A stretch of DNA of 31,236 bases from assembly GCA_023433755.1 (NCBI GenBank), contig JAEYUA010000247.1, forward strand, positions 1-31,236, in the 5' to 3' direction. Within the stretch, counting starts at the first letter, position 1; each line of letters opens with the position of its first letter. The position numbers and the translations under genes were made by a program. A model generated the notes under the pieces. It did no database searches, was not told the DNA's origin, and worked only from the letters and a program-made list of their open reading frames with translations. Below, one piece after another: positions 1 through 7,620 of the stretch. The stretch is from Bacteroidota bacterium (GTDB lineage: Bacteria; Bacteroidota; Bacteroidia; Chitinophagales; Chitinophagaceae).

Positions 1-55
1 GAAAATTCCCAAAATATTATGAGGATTTTCCTTTTTTCTTTCCCAAATCTTTTCG

Positions 56-64
56 TAATATTTG
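56..64 (+). promoter_or_regulatory. possible recA -7 box
   Basis: TAATATTTG resembles the Bacteroidota -7 element TAnnTTTG with one extra base in the spacer. No clear -33 TTTG is visible at the right distance. If used, it gives a leader of about 95 bases. Confidence 0.3.
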
Positions 65-118
65 CTAAAATCATTAGTTTCGCGTAACAAAAATTCCGGA
101 GCGGGATGGACAGATCAA

Positions 119-163
119 CCTAACTTAGGACCATCGTTCTCCTAACTTATTCAACCTAACAAT
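119..163 (+). promoter_or_regulatory. triple CCTAAC motif in the recA leader
   Basis: CCTAACTTA occurs at 119 and 141, and CCTAACAAT at 155 runs up to the recA start codon. The first and third are both preceded by TCAA, giving a 10-base direct repeat at 115 and 151. This could be an operator or a leader element. Its role is unknown. Confidence 0.35.
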
Positions 164-1165
164 ATGTCAAATTCTGAAAAATTAAAAGCGCTCAAGCTTA
201 CCATGGACAAGATCGATAAAGATTTTGGTAAGGGCAGTGTGATGATGATGAACGAAAGGTCCCAGGAGCCGATGGATGTGGTGTCCACAGGTTCGATCGG
301 TCTTGATGCCGCCCTGGGCATTGGCGGTCTTCCCCGCGGCCGCGTGATCGAGATCTACGGCCCGGAAAGCTCTGGTAAAACAACTGTTGCCACCCACGTA
401 ATCGCGGAGGCACAGAAAAAAGGTGGCATGTGCGCCATCATTGACGCCGAGCATGCTTTTGATTCACTCTATGCCCAAAAGCTGGGTGTGGATATTGACA
501 ACCTCCTGATCTCCCAGCCTGATTATGGTGAGCAGGCACTGGAGATTGCAGACCGCCTGATTCTCTCCGGCGCCCTTGATGTAGTGGTGATCGACTCTGT
601 TGCCGCCCTTGTTCCAAAAGGTGAACTGGAAGGTGAGATGGGTGATTCCAAAATGGGACTCCAGGCCAGGCTGATGTCGCAGGCATTGCGAAAACTTACT
701 GCTACTATTTCCAAGACAAATACCATTTGCATATTCATCAACCAGCTCCGTGAAAAGATCGGGGTGATGTTTGGCAACCCGGAAACGACCACCGGTGGTA
801 ATGCGCTCAAATTCTATGCGTCCGTACGTTTGGACATCCGCCGTATGGCCCAGATCAAAGACGGAGATGATGCCATTGGTAACCGTGTAAAGGTTAAGGT
901 GGTGAAGAATAAAGTAGCGCCTCCTTTCCGTACCGCTGAATTTGATATTGTATTCGGAGAAGGTATTTCCAAGATCGGGGAGATTCTTGACATGGGTGTT
1001 GAGATGGGTATTGTTCAGAAAAGCGGAAGCTGGTTCAGTTATAACGGTGATAAGCTCGGCCAGGGCCGCGAAGCCGTGAAATCCCTGCTTCATGATAATG
1101 CTCCGCTTGCTGATGAACTCGAAGCCAAAATCAGGGAGAAGATCAAGGAACTGCAGGAGGCATAA
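164..1165 (+). CDS. recA: RecA recombinase
   Basis: RecA is the ATP-dependent strand-exchange protein of homologous recombination. It forms filaments on single-stranded DNA and acts in the cytoplasm. The 333-residue product is close to the usual family length. The Walker A loop GPESSGKTT lies at about residues 66-74, the Walker B strand VVVIDSVAAL at about 139-148, and the conserved segments FINQLREKIGVMFGNPETTTGG (split here as FINQLREKIG then VMFGNPETT) and LKFYASVRLDIRR follow. The C-terminus is charged, as usual. The ATG at 164 is the natural family start. The gene is monocistronic: a strong terminator follows at 1182 and uvrB lies 420 bases on. The leader carries three CCTAAC motifs, noted separately. 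The assignment is essentially certain. Confidence 0.99.
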   Translation: MSNSEKLKALKLTMDKIDKDFGKGSVMMMNERSQEPMDVVSTGSIGLDAALGIGGLPRGRVIEIYGPESSGKTTVATHVIAEAQKKGGMCAIIDAEHAFDSLYAQKLGVDIDNLLISQPDYGEQALEIADRLILSGALDVVVIDSVAALVPKGELEGEMGDSKMGLQARLMSQALRKLTATISKTNTICIFINQLREKIGVMFGNPETTTGGNALKFYASVRLDIRRMAQIKDGDDAIGNRVKVKVVKNKVAPPFRTAEFDIVFGEGISKIGEILDMGVEMGIVQKSGSWFSYNGDKLGQGREAVKSLLHDNAPLADELEAKIREKIKELQEA

Positions 1166-1181
1166 ACTTCTTTAAAATAAG

Positions 1182-1213
1182 ATTCCCGTCCTGAAAAGGG
1201 CGGGAATTTTTTT
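1182..1213 (+). terminator. Rho-independent terminator of recA
   Basis: The arm ATTCCCGTCC (1182-1191) pairs with GGGCGGGAAT (1198-1207) across the loop TGAAAA, with one mismatch, and a run of six or more T follows. It lies 17 bases after the recA stop. Confidence 0.9.
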
Positions 1214-1214
1214 A

Positions 1215-1302
1215 TCGCAGATCATAGGGATGTTCATTAAATCTCTTCCATTCCGTGTTTTTGTGGTCCATGTGTCGACCCCATTGACACGGAAATCTGC
1301 GA
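1215..1302. repeat. inverted-repeat intergenic element
   Basis: TCGCAGAT (1215-1222) pairs with ATCTGCGA (1295-1302), and inside it CCGTGT (1253-1258) pairs with ACACGG (1287-1292). The centre contains CCGTGTTTTTGTGGTC, which has the same two-half layout (xxGYG... then GYGGT) as the CTCTGCG/GCGGT repeats at 23559 and 27939. It is probably a dispersed intergenic repeat. No coding potential is seen. Confidence 0.6.
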
Positions 1303-1484
1303 CCCATATAAGAGACCATCATTCAGATGCACGCTGGCATTTCTGATTGATAAAGCCTGCTGAAATCAACAGGCTGTTCCGGGTGTTTAATAGGTTTGAA
1401 TGTTTTAATACTTTCTATGACTGGATTGGATTCAACACGAGGCAGGTGATTGGCGCATGCTTTGTTATTCAAAGATGCTGCCAT

Positions 1485-1504
1485 ATATGTATGAGCGTAC
1501 ATAT
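1485..1504. promoter_or_regulatory. palindrome upstream of uvrB
   Basis: ATATGTA (1485-1491) and TACATAT (1498-1504) form a perfect 7-base inverted repeat around TGAGCG. It sits about 80 bases before uvrB and could be a regulator site. I found no copy in front of recA or polA. Confidence 0.35.
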
Positions 1505-1574
1505 CAACACGTTAAATCAATTTGGCTGCTGATTTGCAGACCTGGTCATTTCATTAAATCCGGTTCCAGAACTC

Positions 1575-1582
1575 TAATTTTG
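1575..1582 (+). promoter_or_regulatory. uvrB -7 box next to the start codon
   Basis: TAATTTTG is an exact TAnnTTTG match. It ends 5 bases before the ATG at 1588, which would give a leaderless or near-leaderless transcript. No good -33 TTTG is visible, so the promoter assignment is tentative. Confidence 0.45.
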
Positions 1583-1587
1583 CAATT

Positions 1588-3615
1588 ATGCCCTTCCAGC
1601 TTCAGTCTCCATACCAGCCCGCGGGTGACCAGCCTTCAGCCATTGCCGAACTCACGGAATCCGTGTTGCGTAATGAAAAACACCAGGTGCTCCTGGGGGT
1701 GACCGGCAGCGGCAAGACCTTCACTGTTGCCAATGTAATTCAGAATGTTCAGCGGCCTACCCTGGTGCTGACCCATAACAAGACCCTTGTGGCCCAGCTT
1801 TATGGTGAGTTCAGGCAGTTTTTCCCGGACAATGCGGTGGAATATTTTGTTTCCTATTATGATTATTACCAGCCGGAGGCCTACATGCCCACAACAGATA
1901 CATATATTGAAAAAGACCTGAACATTAATGAGGAGCTGGATAAGCTGAGACTGCGCGCCACCACCAGCCTTCTTTCGGGCAGGAGGGATATTATTGTAGT
2001 GGCTTCTGTAAGCTGTATTTATGGTATGGGAAACCCGACAGATTATGAAAGCGGCATCGTTAGAATTTCCAAAGGAGATAATATTTCGAGGCAGGGATTT
2101 CTGCACGCCCTGGTCAATTCCTTATATAACCGTACCTCAATCGATTTCAACCGGGGCACCTTCCGTGTGAAAGGAGATACAATTGACATCAACCTTCCTT
2201 ATGTTGACTACGGGTACCGGGTGACTTTTTTTGGTGATGAGATCGAGGAAATCGAAAGCATTGAGATCCCAAGCGGGAAAAGGATTGGCAAACTCCAGGA
2301 CGCGGCCATCTTCCCCGCTAATCTTTACGTGGCACCGAAGGATATCATCAACGATGTGATGTACGAGATCCAGGATGAAATGAATGCGCAGGTAGAATAT
2401 TTCAAGGGCATGGGTAAGTTCATTGAAGCGCAGCGACTGAAAGAAAGAGTTGAATACGACCTGGAGATGATCCGGGAACTGGGTTTTTGCAATGGCATTG
2501 AAAATTACTCAAGGTTTTTTGACCGGCGCCGTCCCGGAACAAGGCCATTCTGCCTCCTCGATTATTTTCCAAAGGATTTTTTATGTGTGATTGATGAAAG
2601 TCACCAGACCATTCCCCAGGTGAGTGGTATGTATGGGGGTGACCGCAGCCGCAAGCTAACCCTCGTGGATTATGGTTTTCGGCTACCCTCCGCGCTGGAT
2701 AACCGCCCGTTGAATTTTCATGAGTTCTCTGACCTGTTAAACCAGACCATTTACGTGAGCGCCACCCCGGGTGATTATGAACTTGAACAGACAGGCGGCG
2801 TAGTGGTGGAGCAGGTGGTAAGACCTACCGGGTTGCTGGAACCACCCATAGAAGTGCGGCCGAGCGTGAACCAGATTGATGACCTGCTGGATGAAATTGA
2901 CAAGACTGTAAAAAAAGGAGACCGCGTGCTGGTGACCACCCTCACCAAAAGAATGGCGGAAGAAATGGATAAATACCTGAAGCGGATCGATATCCGCTCC
3001 AAATACATACACAGCGAAGTGGATACATTGGAACGCATCGAGATTCTCCGTGACCTGAGACTGGGTAAGATTGATGTACTGGTGGGTGTGAACCTTTTAA
3101 GAGAAGGACTCGACCTCCCGGAAGTTTCACTGGTGGCCATTCTTGATGCTGACAAGGAGGGTTTTTTGAGAAATGAACGTTCTCTGACCCAGACGGCAGG
3201 CCGTGCGGCGAGGAATGTGGATGGACTCGTGATCTTTTATGCTGACACGATCACGGAAAGCATGCAGAGGACCATTGATGAGACCAACCGGAGGAGAGAA
3301 AAACAGTTGGCTTTCAATTTTGCTAATAATATTACTCCTGCCACGGTTAAAAAATCAATTGACCAGGTGATGGCGCAGACCTCGGTGCTTGATATTAAAG
3401 GCTATGATCCTGATTCGCCTTTTGCTATTGACGAGATCGTGACCAGGGCAGCGGAACCTGAAGTGGAATATAACACCATCCCACAGTTGGAGAAACTGAT
3501 AGCACGGACCAAAAAAGAAATGGAAAAAGCTGCAAGAGACCTGGATTTTATGGAAGCGGCGAGGTTAAGAGATGAAATGTTCGGTCTACAGAAAAAGCTA
3601 AAGGAAATGAAGTAA
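1588..3615 (+). CDS. uvrB: UvrABC excinuclease subunit B
   Basis: UvrB is the damage-verifying helicase-like subunit of nucleotide excision repair. It is loaded by UvrA and recruits UvrC. The product has 675 residues, the normal length. It shows the Walker A loop GVTGSGKT (37-44), the DNA-clamping beta-hairpin region YYDYYQPEAYMP (about 91-102), the Walker B box DESH (336-339) and helicase motifs V and VI (GVNLLREGLDLPEVSLVAIL; QTAGRAARN). A C-terminal UVR domain (DLDFMEAARLRDEM) binds UvrC. The ATG at 1588 gives the family N-terminus FQLQSPYQPAGDQPSAI. It lies between recA and polA but has its own promoter-like box. The assignment is certain. Confidence 0.99.
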   Translation: MPFQLQSPYQPAGDQPSAIAELTESVLRNEKHQVLLGVTGSGKTFTVANVIQNVQRPTLVLTHNKTLVAQLYGEFRQFFPDNAVEYFVSYYDYYQPEAYMPTTDTYIEKDLNINEELDKLRLRATTSLLSGRRDIIVVASVSCIYGMGNPTDYESGIVRISKGDNISRQGFLHALVNSLYNRTSIDFNRGTFRVKGDTIDINLPYVDYGYRVTFFGDEIEEIESIEIPSGKRIGKLQDAAIFPANLYVAPKDIINDVMYEIQDEMNAQVEYFKGMGKFIEAQRLKERVEYDLEMIRELGFCNGIENYSRFFDRRRPGTRPFCLLDYFPKDFLCVIDESHQTIPQVSGMYGGDRSRKLTLVDYGFRLPSALDNRPLNFHEFSDLLNQTIYVSATPGDYELEQTGGVVVEQVVRPTGLLEPPIEVRPSVNQIDDLLDEIDKTVKKGDRVLVTTLTKRMAEEMDKYLKRIDIRSKYIHSEVDTLERIEILRDLRLGKIDVLVGVNLLREGLDLPEVSLVAILDADKEGFLRNERSLTQTAGRAARNVDGLVIFYADTITESMQRTIDETNRRREKQLAFNFANNITPATVKKSIDQVMAQTSVLDIKGYDPDSPFAIDEIVTRAAEPEVEYNTIPQLEKLIARTKKEMEKAARDLDFMEAARLRDEMFGLQKKLKEMK

Positions 3616-3627
3616 CGTAAAACTACG

Positions 3628-3670
3628 AGGGTTTTTCGTCGGGGTTTCACCCGATTTTAAAGAAAACCCT
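3628..3670. other. nested stem-loop after uvrB
   Basis: AGGGTTTT (3628-3635) pairs with AAAACCCT (3663-3670), and inside it TCGGG (3639-3643) pairs with CCCGA (3650-3654). No T tract follows, so it is not a typical intrinsic terminator. It may protect or end the uvrB transcript. Confidence 0.5.
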
Positions 3671-3679
3671 GAAAAATGC

Positions 3680-3709
3680 TTGCAAGCCGGGGTTACTATT
3701 TATATTTTG
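3680..3709 (+). promoter_or_regulatory. promoter of the small membrane protein gene
   Basis: TTG at 3680-3682 is followed about 20 bases later by the -7-like TATATTTTG (3701-3709). This is good Bacteroidota -33/-7 spacing. The start codon lies 27 bases downstream. Confidence 0.5.
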
Positions 3710-3736
3710 TCGGCCGAACCTCCAAAATCCTATTTT

Positions 3737-3958
3737 ATGAAAAAGCGTATTTCCAGGGTACTTAACTTCTTTGCATTTAACCTACTGTTCTTCGCACTTT
3801 ATCTCAATTTCATTCACAAGGACAATGTATCAGCCGCCGTGCCTGCGCCACAGTCATCTGCTTCTACCGTAAAAGGTACAGTACTGGTTGAACATCCAGA
3901 GCAATACATTATGAAGACAGAGAATAAAGTAGCCAACACAGCCCAGTTGAGCAACTGA
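3737..3958 (+). CDS. small single-pass membrane protein, unknown
   Basis: I do not recognise this 73-residue product. After a basic start (MKKRISR) there is one hydrophobic segment at about residues 8-25 (VLNFFAFNLLFFALYLNFI), then a polar Ser/Ala/Thr/Pro tail. It could be an anchored small protein or a secreted peptide with an uncleaved signal. The frame stays open upstream to 3680, but that part lies under the promoter, so the ATG at 3737 is chosen. The gene has its own promoter-like motif upstream and a strong terminator downstream (4002), so it is probably expressed as a single gene. A non-coding reading is possible but less likely given these flanking signals. Confidence 0.65.
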   Translation: MKKRISRVLNFFAFNLLFFALYLNFIHKDNVSAAVPAPQSSASTVKGTVLVEHPEQYIMKTENKVANTAQLSN

Positions 3959-4001
3959 AATTTTTTTACTAACCCTCCTCTTTACTAATTATTTAGAAAC
4001 T

Positions 4002-4026
4002 ACCCCGCTTATGCGGGGTTTGTTTT
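4002..4026 (+). terminator. Rho-independent terminator
   Basis: ACCCCGC (4002-4008) and GCGGGGT (4013-4019) form a perfect stem with a TTAT loop, followed by a T-rich tail. It ends the small membrane protein gene before polA. Confidence 0.9.
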
Positions 4027-4034
4027 ATTAACGA

Positions 4035-4069
4035 CTAGCTGTTAGCTGCTAGCCACTAGCTGCGAGTGA
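4035..4069. repeat. heptamer tandem array (CTAGCTG)
   Basis: Five consecutive 7-base units lie just upstream of the polA start: CTAGCTG, TTAGCTG, CTAGCCA, CTAGCTG and a decayed fifth. The period is exactly seven. Confidence 0.75.
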
Positions 4070-4071
4070 TG

Positions 4072-4079
4072 TATTTTTG
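4072..4079 (+). promoter_or_regulatory. polA -7 box next to the start codon
   Basis: TATTTTTG matches TAnnTTTG and ends 4 bases before the polA ATG. Its -33 region would fall inside the heptamer array, and no TTTG is present there. This suggests a leaderless transcript if the box is used. Confidence 0.4.
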
Positions 4080-4083
4080 AGGC

Positions 4084-6897
4084 ATGGACAAACGTCTCTT
4101 TCTCCTCGATGCCTATGCTTTGATCTTCCGCGCTTATTATGCCCTGATCCGGAATCCGAGGATCACTTCAAAAGGAAAAAATACCAATGCGCAATTTGGA
4201 TTTACCAATACGATCATTGAATTGATCAATAACCAGAAGCCGACACACATGGCGGTATGCTTTGATACCGCGGCACCAACCGAACGTCATACTGATTTTA
4301 CAGAATATAAAGCCAACCGCCAGGAAGCGCCTGAAGACCTTACCGCATCCATACCGGATATTAAAAGGATCATTAGCGGGTTGAATGTTCCCATCATTGA
4401 AAGTGATGGGTACGAAGCGGATGATGTGATTGGAACACTTAGCAAACAGGCAGAGAAGCTGGGTTATGAAGTGTTCATGGTAACTCCTGATAAGGATTAT
4501 GGCCAACTGGTTTCAGAAAAAATTAAAATCTACAAACCAGGCTACCAGGGTGGTGATGTGGAGATCATGGGTCCGAAAGAAGTTTGCGAAAAATGGTGCA
4601 TTGAATCAGTTGACCAGGTAATCGATATTCTTGGACTGATGGGTGATGCGGTGGATAATATTCCTGGCATCGCCGGTGTTGGACAAAAGACCGCTTGCAA
4701 ACTGCTGACAGAATATAAAACGCTGGAAAATGTGTTGGCGAATGCCGAAAATATCAAGGGAGCCTTAGGAGAAAAGATTCGCAAGGGAAAAGATGACGCG
4801 GTGATCTCCAAAAAACTGGCAACCATCATTACTTCTGTACCTGTTGAATTTCATGAAGAAAATTTTTTGATCCGCGACTGGAACAAGAAAGCCCTGATGG
4901 AAGTATTCAATGAACTTGAATTCAGAACGGTTGCGAAAAGACTTTTTGGTGAAGAGGGTGGTGATGCTTCAGGACAAAAAAAGCCAGGAGGCATACAGGC
5001 AGAACTTTTTGGAAATGGAACGACTGCAACTGCAACAGCCGATAGCCCGGAAGTGATAACGGTTGTACAACCCGGCAATAATATTCATAACACACCGCAT
5101 GATTATGAACTGGTGGAAAGTGAAGCGGAATTCACGGCGCTCCTGGAAGAATTGAACCGGCACCAGGAAATTTCTTTTGATACCGAAACCACTGGCATCG
5201 ATGCCAATGATGCCGACCTGGTTGGGTTGAGTTTCGCTGTACGTCCCCACCACGGCTGGTATATACCGGTACCCTGCGACGACCGGGAAGCCACCAATAA
5301 GATCCTTGCAAGGTTTTCAAAACTTTTCAGTGATGAAAGCAAATTATGGATCGGCCACAATATCAAGTACGACCTCCTGATGCTGAAATGGTACGGTGTG
5401 GAGCTGAAAGGTAAATTTTTTGATACCATGCTCGCGCATTACCTCATTGAGCCTGATGGCAAAAGCAATATGGACTGGCTCAGCGCGAAATATCTTAATT
5501 ATGAACCGATACATATTGAAGAACTCCTTGGAAAGAAAGGCAGGAACCAGTTGTGCATGAAGGATATCGAAATTGAAAAAGTAAAAGATTATGCCGCAGA
5601 AGATGCGGATGTAACTCTTCAATTCAAACCCATATTCGAACCAAAACTAAAAGAACTGGAAGTAGAAAAGGTTTTTGTAGAAGCTGAGAATCCCCTGGTG
5701 AAAGTGCTCACCGATATGGAATTCGAAGGTGTGCGGATTGACATGGAATTCCTGCAGGAATATTCCAGGGTACTGGAAATAGAAGCACGCGTGCATGAAG
5801 AAAAAGTTTATGAAGCCGCCGGAGTAAGATTCAACCTTGGATCACCCAAACAATTGGGAGAAGTGTTGTTTGAAAAACTGAAGCTGGATCCCAAGGCAAA
5901 AAAAACCAAAACAGGACAGTACGCGACAGATGAATTTGTATTGAGAAAACTGGCAGTACTGCACCCGGTTGCAGAAGATATTCTCGCCTACCGGGAATTC
6001 ACCAAGCTCCGCTCCACTTATGTGGACGCACTGCCACTACTGGTCAATAAAAAAACAGGAAGGGTTCATACTACTTACGGACAGGCGGCTGTAGTTACAG
6101 GAAGGTTGAACAGTAATAATCCCAACCTGCAGAATATTCCCATCAAAACTGAAAGGGGAAGAGAAATACGCAAGGCCTTTATTCCGCGAGACGAGAATCA
6201 TATTTTACTGAGCGCCGACTATTCACAGATCGAACTCCGGATAGTTGCTGCACTTAGCGCCGACCCGGTAATGTGTGAGGCTTTCAGGAATAACAAAGAT
6301 GTGCACATTGCCACTGCCGCCAAGGTCTATGGTGTGGACGAAGAAGCTGTATCCAAGGACATGAGACGCAAAGCCAAGAGCGTGAATTTTGGTATCATAT
6401 ACGGACAGGGAGCATTTGGACTGGCAGAGAACCTGGGCATCAGCAGAACAGAGGCCAAGACCATCATTGATAATTATAAAAAAGAATTTGCCGGCATTAC
6501 AAAGTATATGGATGACATGATTAATTTCTGCAGGGAAAATGGTTATGTACAAACGGTGCTTGGACGCAAACGCTGGCTGAAGGATATTAATTCAGGCAAT
6601 TTTACCGTAAGAGGTTACGCAGAAAGGAACGCCATCAACTCACCCATCCAGGGTACTGCGGCAGACATGATTAAACTGGCCATGGTGAAGCTGCACCAGG
6701 CTATTAAGGATAAAGGCTTCCAATCTAAAATGATTTTGCAGGTGCATGATGAACTGGTTTTTGATGCCCTGAAAGAAGAAGCTGAAAGTCTTAAACCCAT
6801 TATCCTGGAATGTATGCAATCAGCAATGACCCTACCTAACGGTGTGCCAGTGATTGCGGAAGTAGGTGAAGGGGTAAACTGGCTGGAAGCGCACTAG
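4084..6897 (+). CDS. polA: DNA polymerase I
   Basis: This is the repair and Okazaki-fragment polymerase, with three domains in 937 residues. The N-terminal 5'-3' exonuclease/flap domain (about 1-290) shows LLDAYALIFRAYYAL and YEADDVIGTL. The 3'-5' proofreading domain (about 340-530) looks active: FDTETTG (Exo I), GHNIKYDL (Exo II) and YAAEDAD (Exo III) are all present. The polymerase domain carries motif A DYSQIELRI, motif B RRKAKSVNFGIIYGQG and motif C LQVHDELVF. The start at 4084 gives the usual family N-terminus. The gene follows uvrB and recA in a repair neighbourhood. A period-6 array directly follows its stop codon. The assignment is certain. Confidence 0.99.
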   Translation: MDKRLFLLDAYALIFRAYYALIRNPRITSKGKNTNAQFGFTNTIIELINNQKPTHMAVCFDTAAPTERHTDFTEYKANRQEAPEDLTASIPDIKRIISGLNVPIIESDGYEADDVIGTLSKQAEKLGYEVFMVTPDKDYGQLVSEKIKIYKPGYQGGDVEIMGPKEVCEKWCIESVDQVIDILGLMGDAVDNIPGIAGVGQKTACKLLTEYKTLENVLANAENIKGALGEKIRKGKDDAVISKKLATIITSVPVEFHEENFLIRDWNKKALMEVFNELEFRTVAKRLFGEEGGDASGQKKPGGIQAELFGNGTTATATADSPEVITVVQPGNNIHNTPHDYELVESEAEFTALLEELNRHQEISFDTETTGIDANDADLVGLSFAVRPHHGWYIPVPCDDREATNKILARFSKLFSDESKLWIGHNIKYDLLMLKWYGVELKGKFFDTMLAHYLIEPDGKSNMDWLSAKYLNYEPIHIEELLGKKGRNQLCMKDIEIEKVKDYAAEDADVTLQFKPIFEPKLKELEVEKVFVEAENPLVKVLTDMEFEGVRIDMEFLQEYSRVLEIEARVHEEKVYEAAGVRFNLGSPKQLGEVLFEKLKLDPKAKKTKTGQYATDEFVLRKLAVLHPVAEDILAYREFTKLRSTYVDALPLLVNKKTGRVHTTYGQAAVVTGRLNSNNPNLQNIPIKTERGREIRKAFIPRDENHILLSADYSQIELRIVAALSADPVMCEAFRNNKDVHIATAAKVYGVDEEAVSKDMRRKAKSVNFGIIYGQGAFGLAENLGISRTEAKTIIDNYKKEFAGITKYMDDMINFCRENGYVQTVLGRKRWLKDINSGNFTVRGYAERNAINSPIQGTAADMIKLAMVKLHQAIKDKGFQSKMILQVHDELVFDALKEEAESLKPIILECMQSAMTLPNGVPVIAEVGEGVNWLEAH

Positions 6898-6927
6898 GAG
6901 AAAGAGAAACAGAAAGAGAAAGAGAGC
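6898..6927. repeat. hexamer purine array after polA
   Basis: Five 6-base units of the type GAGAAA/CAGAAA begin at the base after the polA stop codon. All are purine-rich on the + strand. A similar hexamer run is coding at about 13321-13352. Confidence 0.7.
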
Positions 6928-6929
6928 GG

Positions 6930-7547
6930 TCAGGACAATCCTTCAATGAATTTTTTTATTTCCTTTCGTCCCTTGACTGATGCAAAGGGATGGATGGTTT
7001 TAGCCAGTTGTGTAAGATAAAATTTTACCTGCGCGGCTTCGGGCATGTTTTTGAAAGAAACAGCGGCTTCGGATATCCAGAACCGGCCGATTATGGAAGT
7101 CATCGACAACAGGTATTCCTTTTCCTCTTCATTTTCAAATACCAGGTAACCTGACTCGTGCAACGCTTCGAGGTTAACCTGTATGGTGGCGGTACGTTGG
7201 CCATAGGTTTTTTTGTAAGCCGCGGCCACCAGTTTATTCTGTCGCATTACATGTACCACGCTGAGCAGCAGGCAGCGGTAATGAAGCTGGTTATAAAACA
7301 TTCCTTTCATCATTTCCAGGAACCTTAGCAGGGTAATCTCCTTTTCTTCCACCATCGCTTCCCCATTCCTTTGACTGAGTTCCTTTGAAAGCTCAAATAC
7401 CAGGTCGTCCTTGGTGGCAAAATAGTAAGTGATGTTGCCGACCCTGATATCCAGTTCAGCGGCCAGTTCGCGGAGCCCTACATATTCAATCCCCCGTTCA
7501 TTAAACATTTTCAACGCTTGATCCAGTATTTTTTCCCGTGTATTCAT
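6930..7547 (-). CDS. TetR-family transcriptional regulator
   Basis: A 205-residue repressor-type protein. The N-terminal helix-turn-helix (about residues 5-50) shows the TetR layout: REKILDQALKMFNERG, then LRELAAELDIRVGNITYYFATKDDLVFEL. The rest is an all-helical ligand-binding domain that I cannot assign to a ligand. The frame stays open upstream, but the ATG at 7547 gives the canonical N-terminus and leaves the operator outside the gene. It is divergent from the membrane protein at 7621. A perfect palindrome lies 7 bases before its start and overlaps its likely -7 box (TAAATTTG on the - strand, 7575 to 7568), so autorepression and control of the neighbour are likely. Confidence 0.92.
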   Translation of the reverse strand: MNTREKILDQALKMFNERGIEYVGLRELAAELDIRVGNITYYFATKDDLVFELSKELSQRNGEAMVEEKEITLLRFLEMMKGMFYNQLHYRCLLLSVVHVMRQNKLVAAAYKKTYGQRTATIQVNLEALHESGYLVFENEEEKEYLLSMTSIIGRFWISEAAVSFKNMPEAAQVKFYLTQLAKTIHPFASVKGRKEIKKFIEGLS

Positions 7548-7553
7548 GATGGT

Positions 7554-7572
7554 ATTTGGACAATGTCCAAAT
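7554..7572. promoter_or_regulatory. palindromic operator, TetR target
   Basis: ATTTGGACA-A-TGTCCAAAT is a perfect 9-base inverted repeat with a single central base, in the 73-base gap between two divergent genes. It overlaps the putative -7 box of the TetR gene (7568-7575). Its size and position are those of a TetR operator. Confidence 0.8.
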
Positions 7573-7620
7573 TTATATTGTTTTGTGCAACAATTGAAAA
7601 AATCATTTAAAAACAACATT

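Larger units (their letters stand above)
1303..1587. other. recA-uvrB spacer, remainder
   Basis: I see no convincing gene in this stretch. It holds a hairpin without a T tail (AGCCTG at 1354-1359 with CAGGCT at 1370-1375), the palindrome at 1485 and the uvrB -7 box. A 61-codon open frame at 1347 has no family resemblance and is not called. Confidence 0.5.

Noticed and set aside
1..30. GAAAATTCC/GGATTTTC inverted pair at the left edge
   Set aside because: It is imperfect and cut by the window border, so the role cannot be judged.
464..1093. 209-codon open frame on the - strand within recA
   Set aside because: It lies fully inside recA in antisense. It is a codon-bias shadow with no domain pattern.
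1347..1532. 61-codon open frame between recA and uvrB
   Set aside because: It has no start signals, no family resemblance and an unusual residue make-up. It covers a hairpin and a palindrome that look regulatory.
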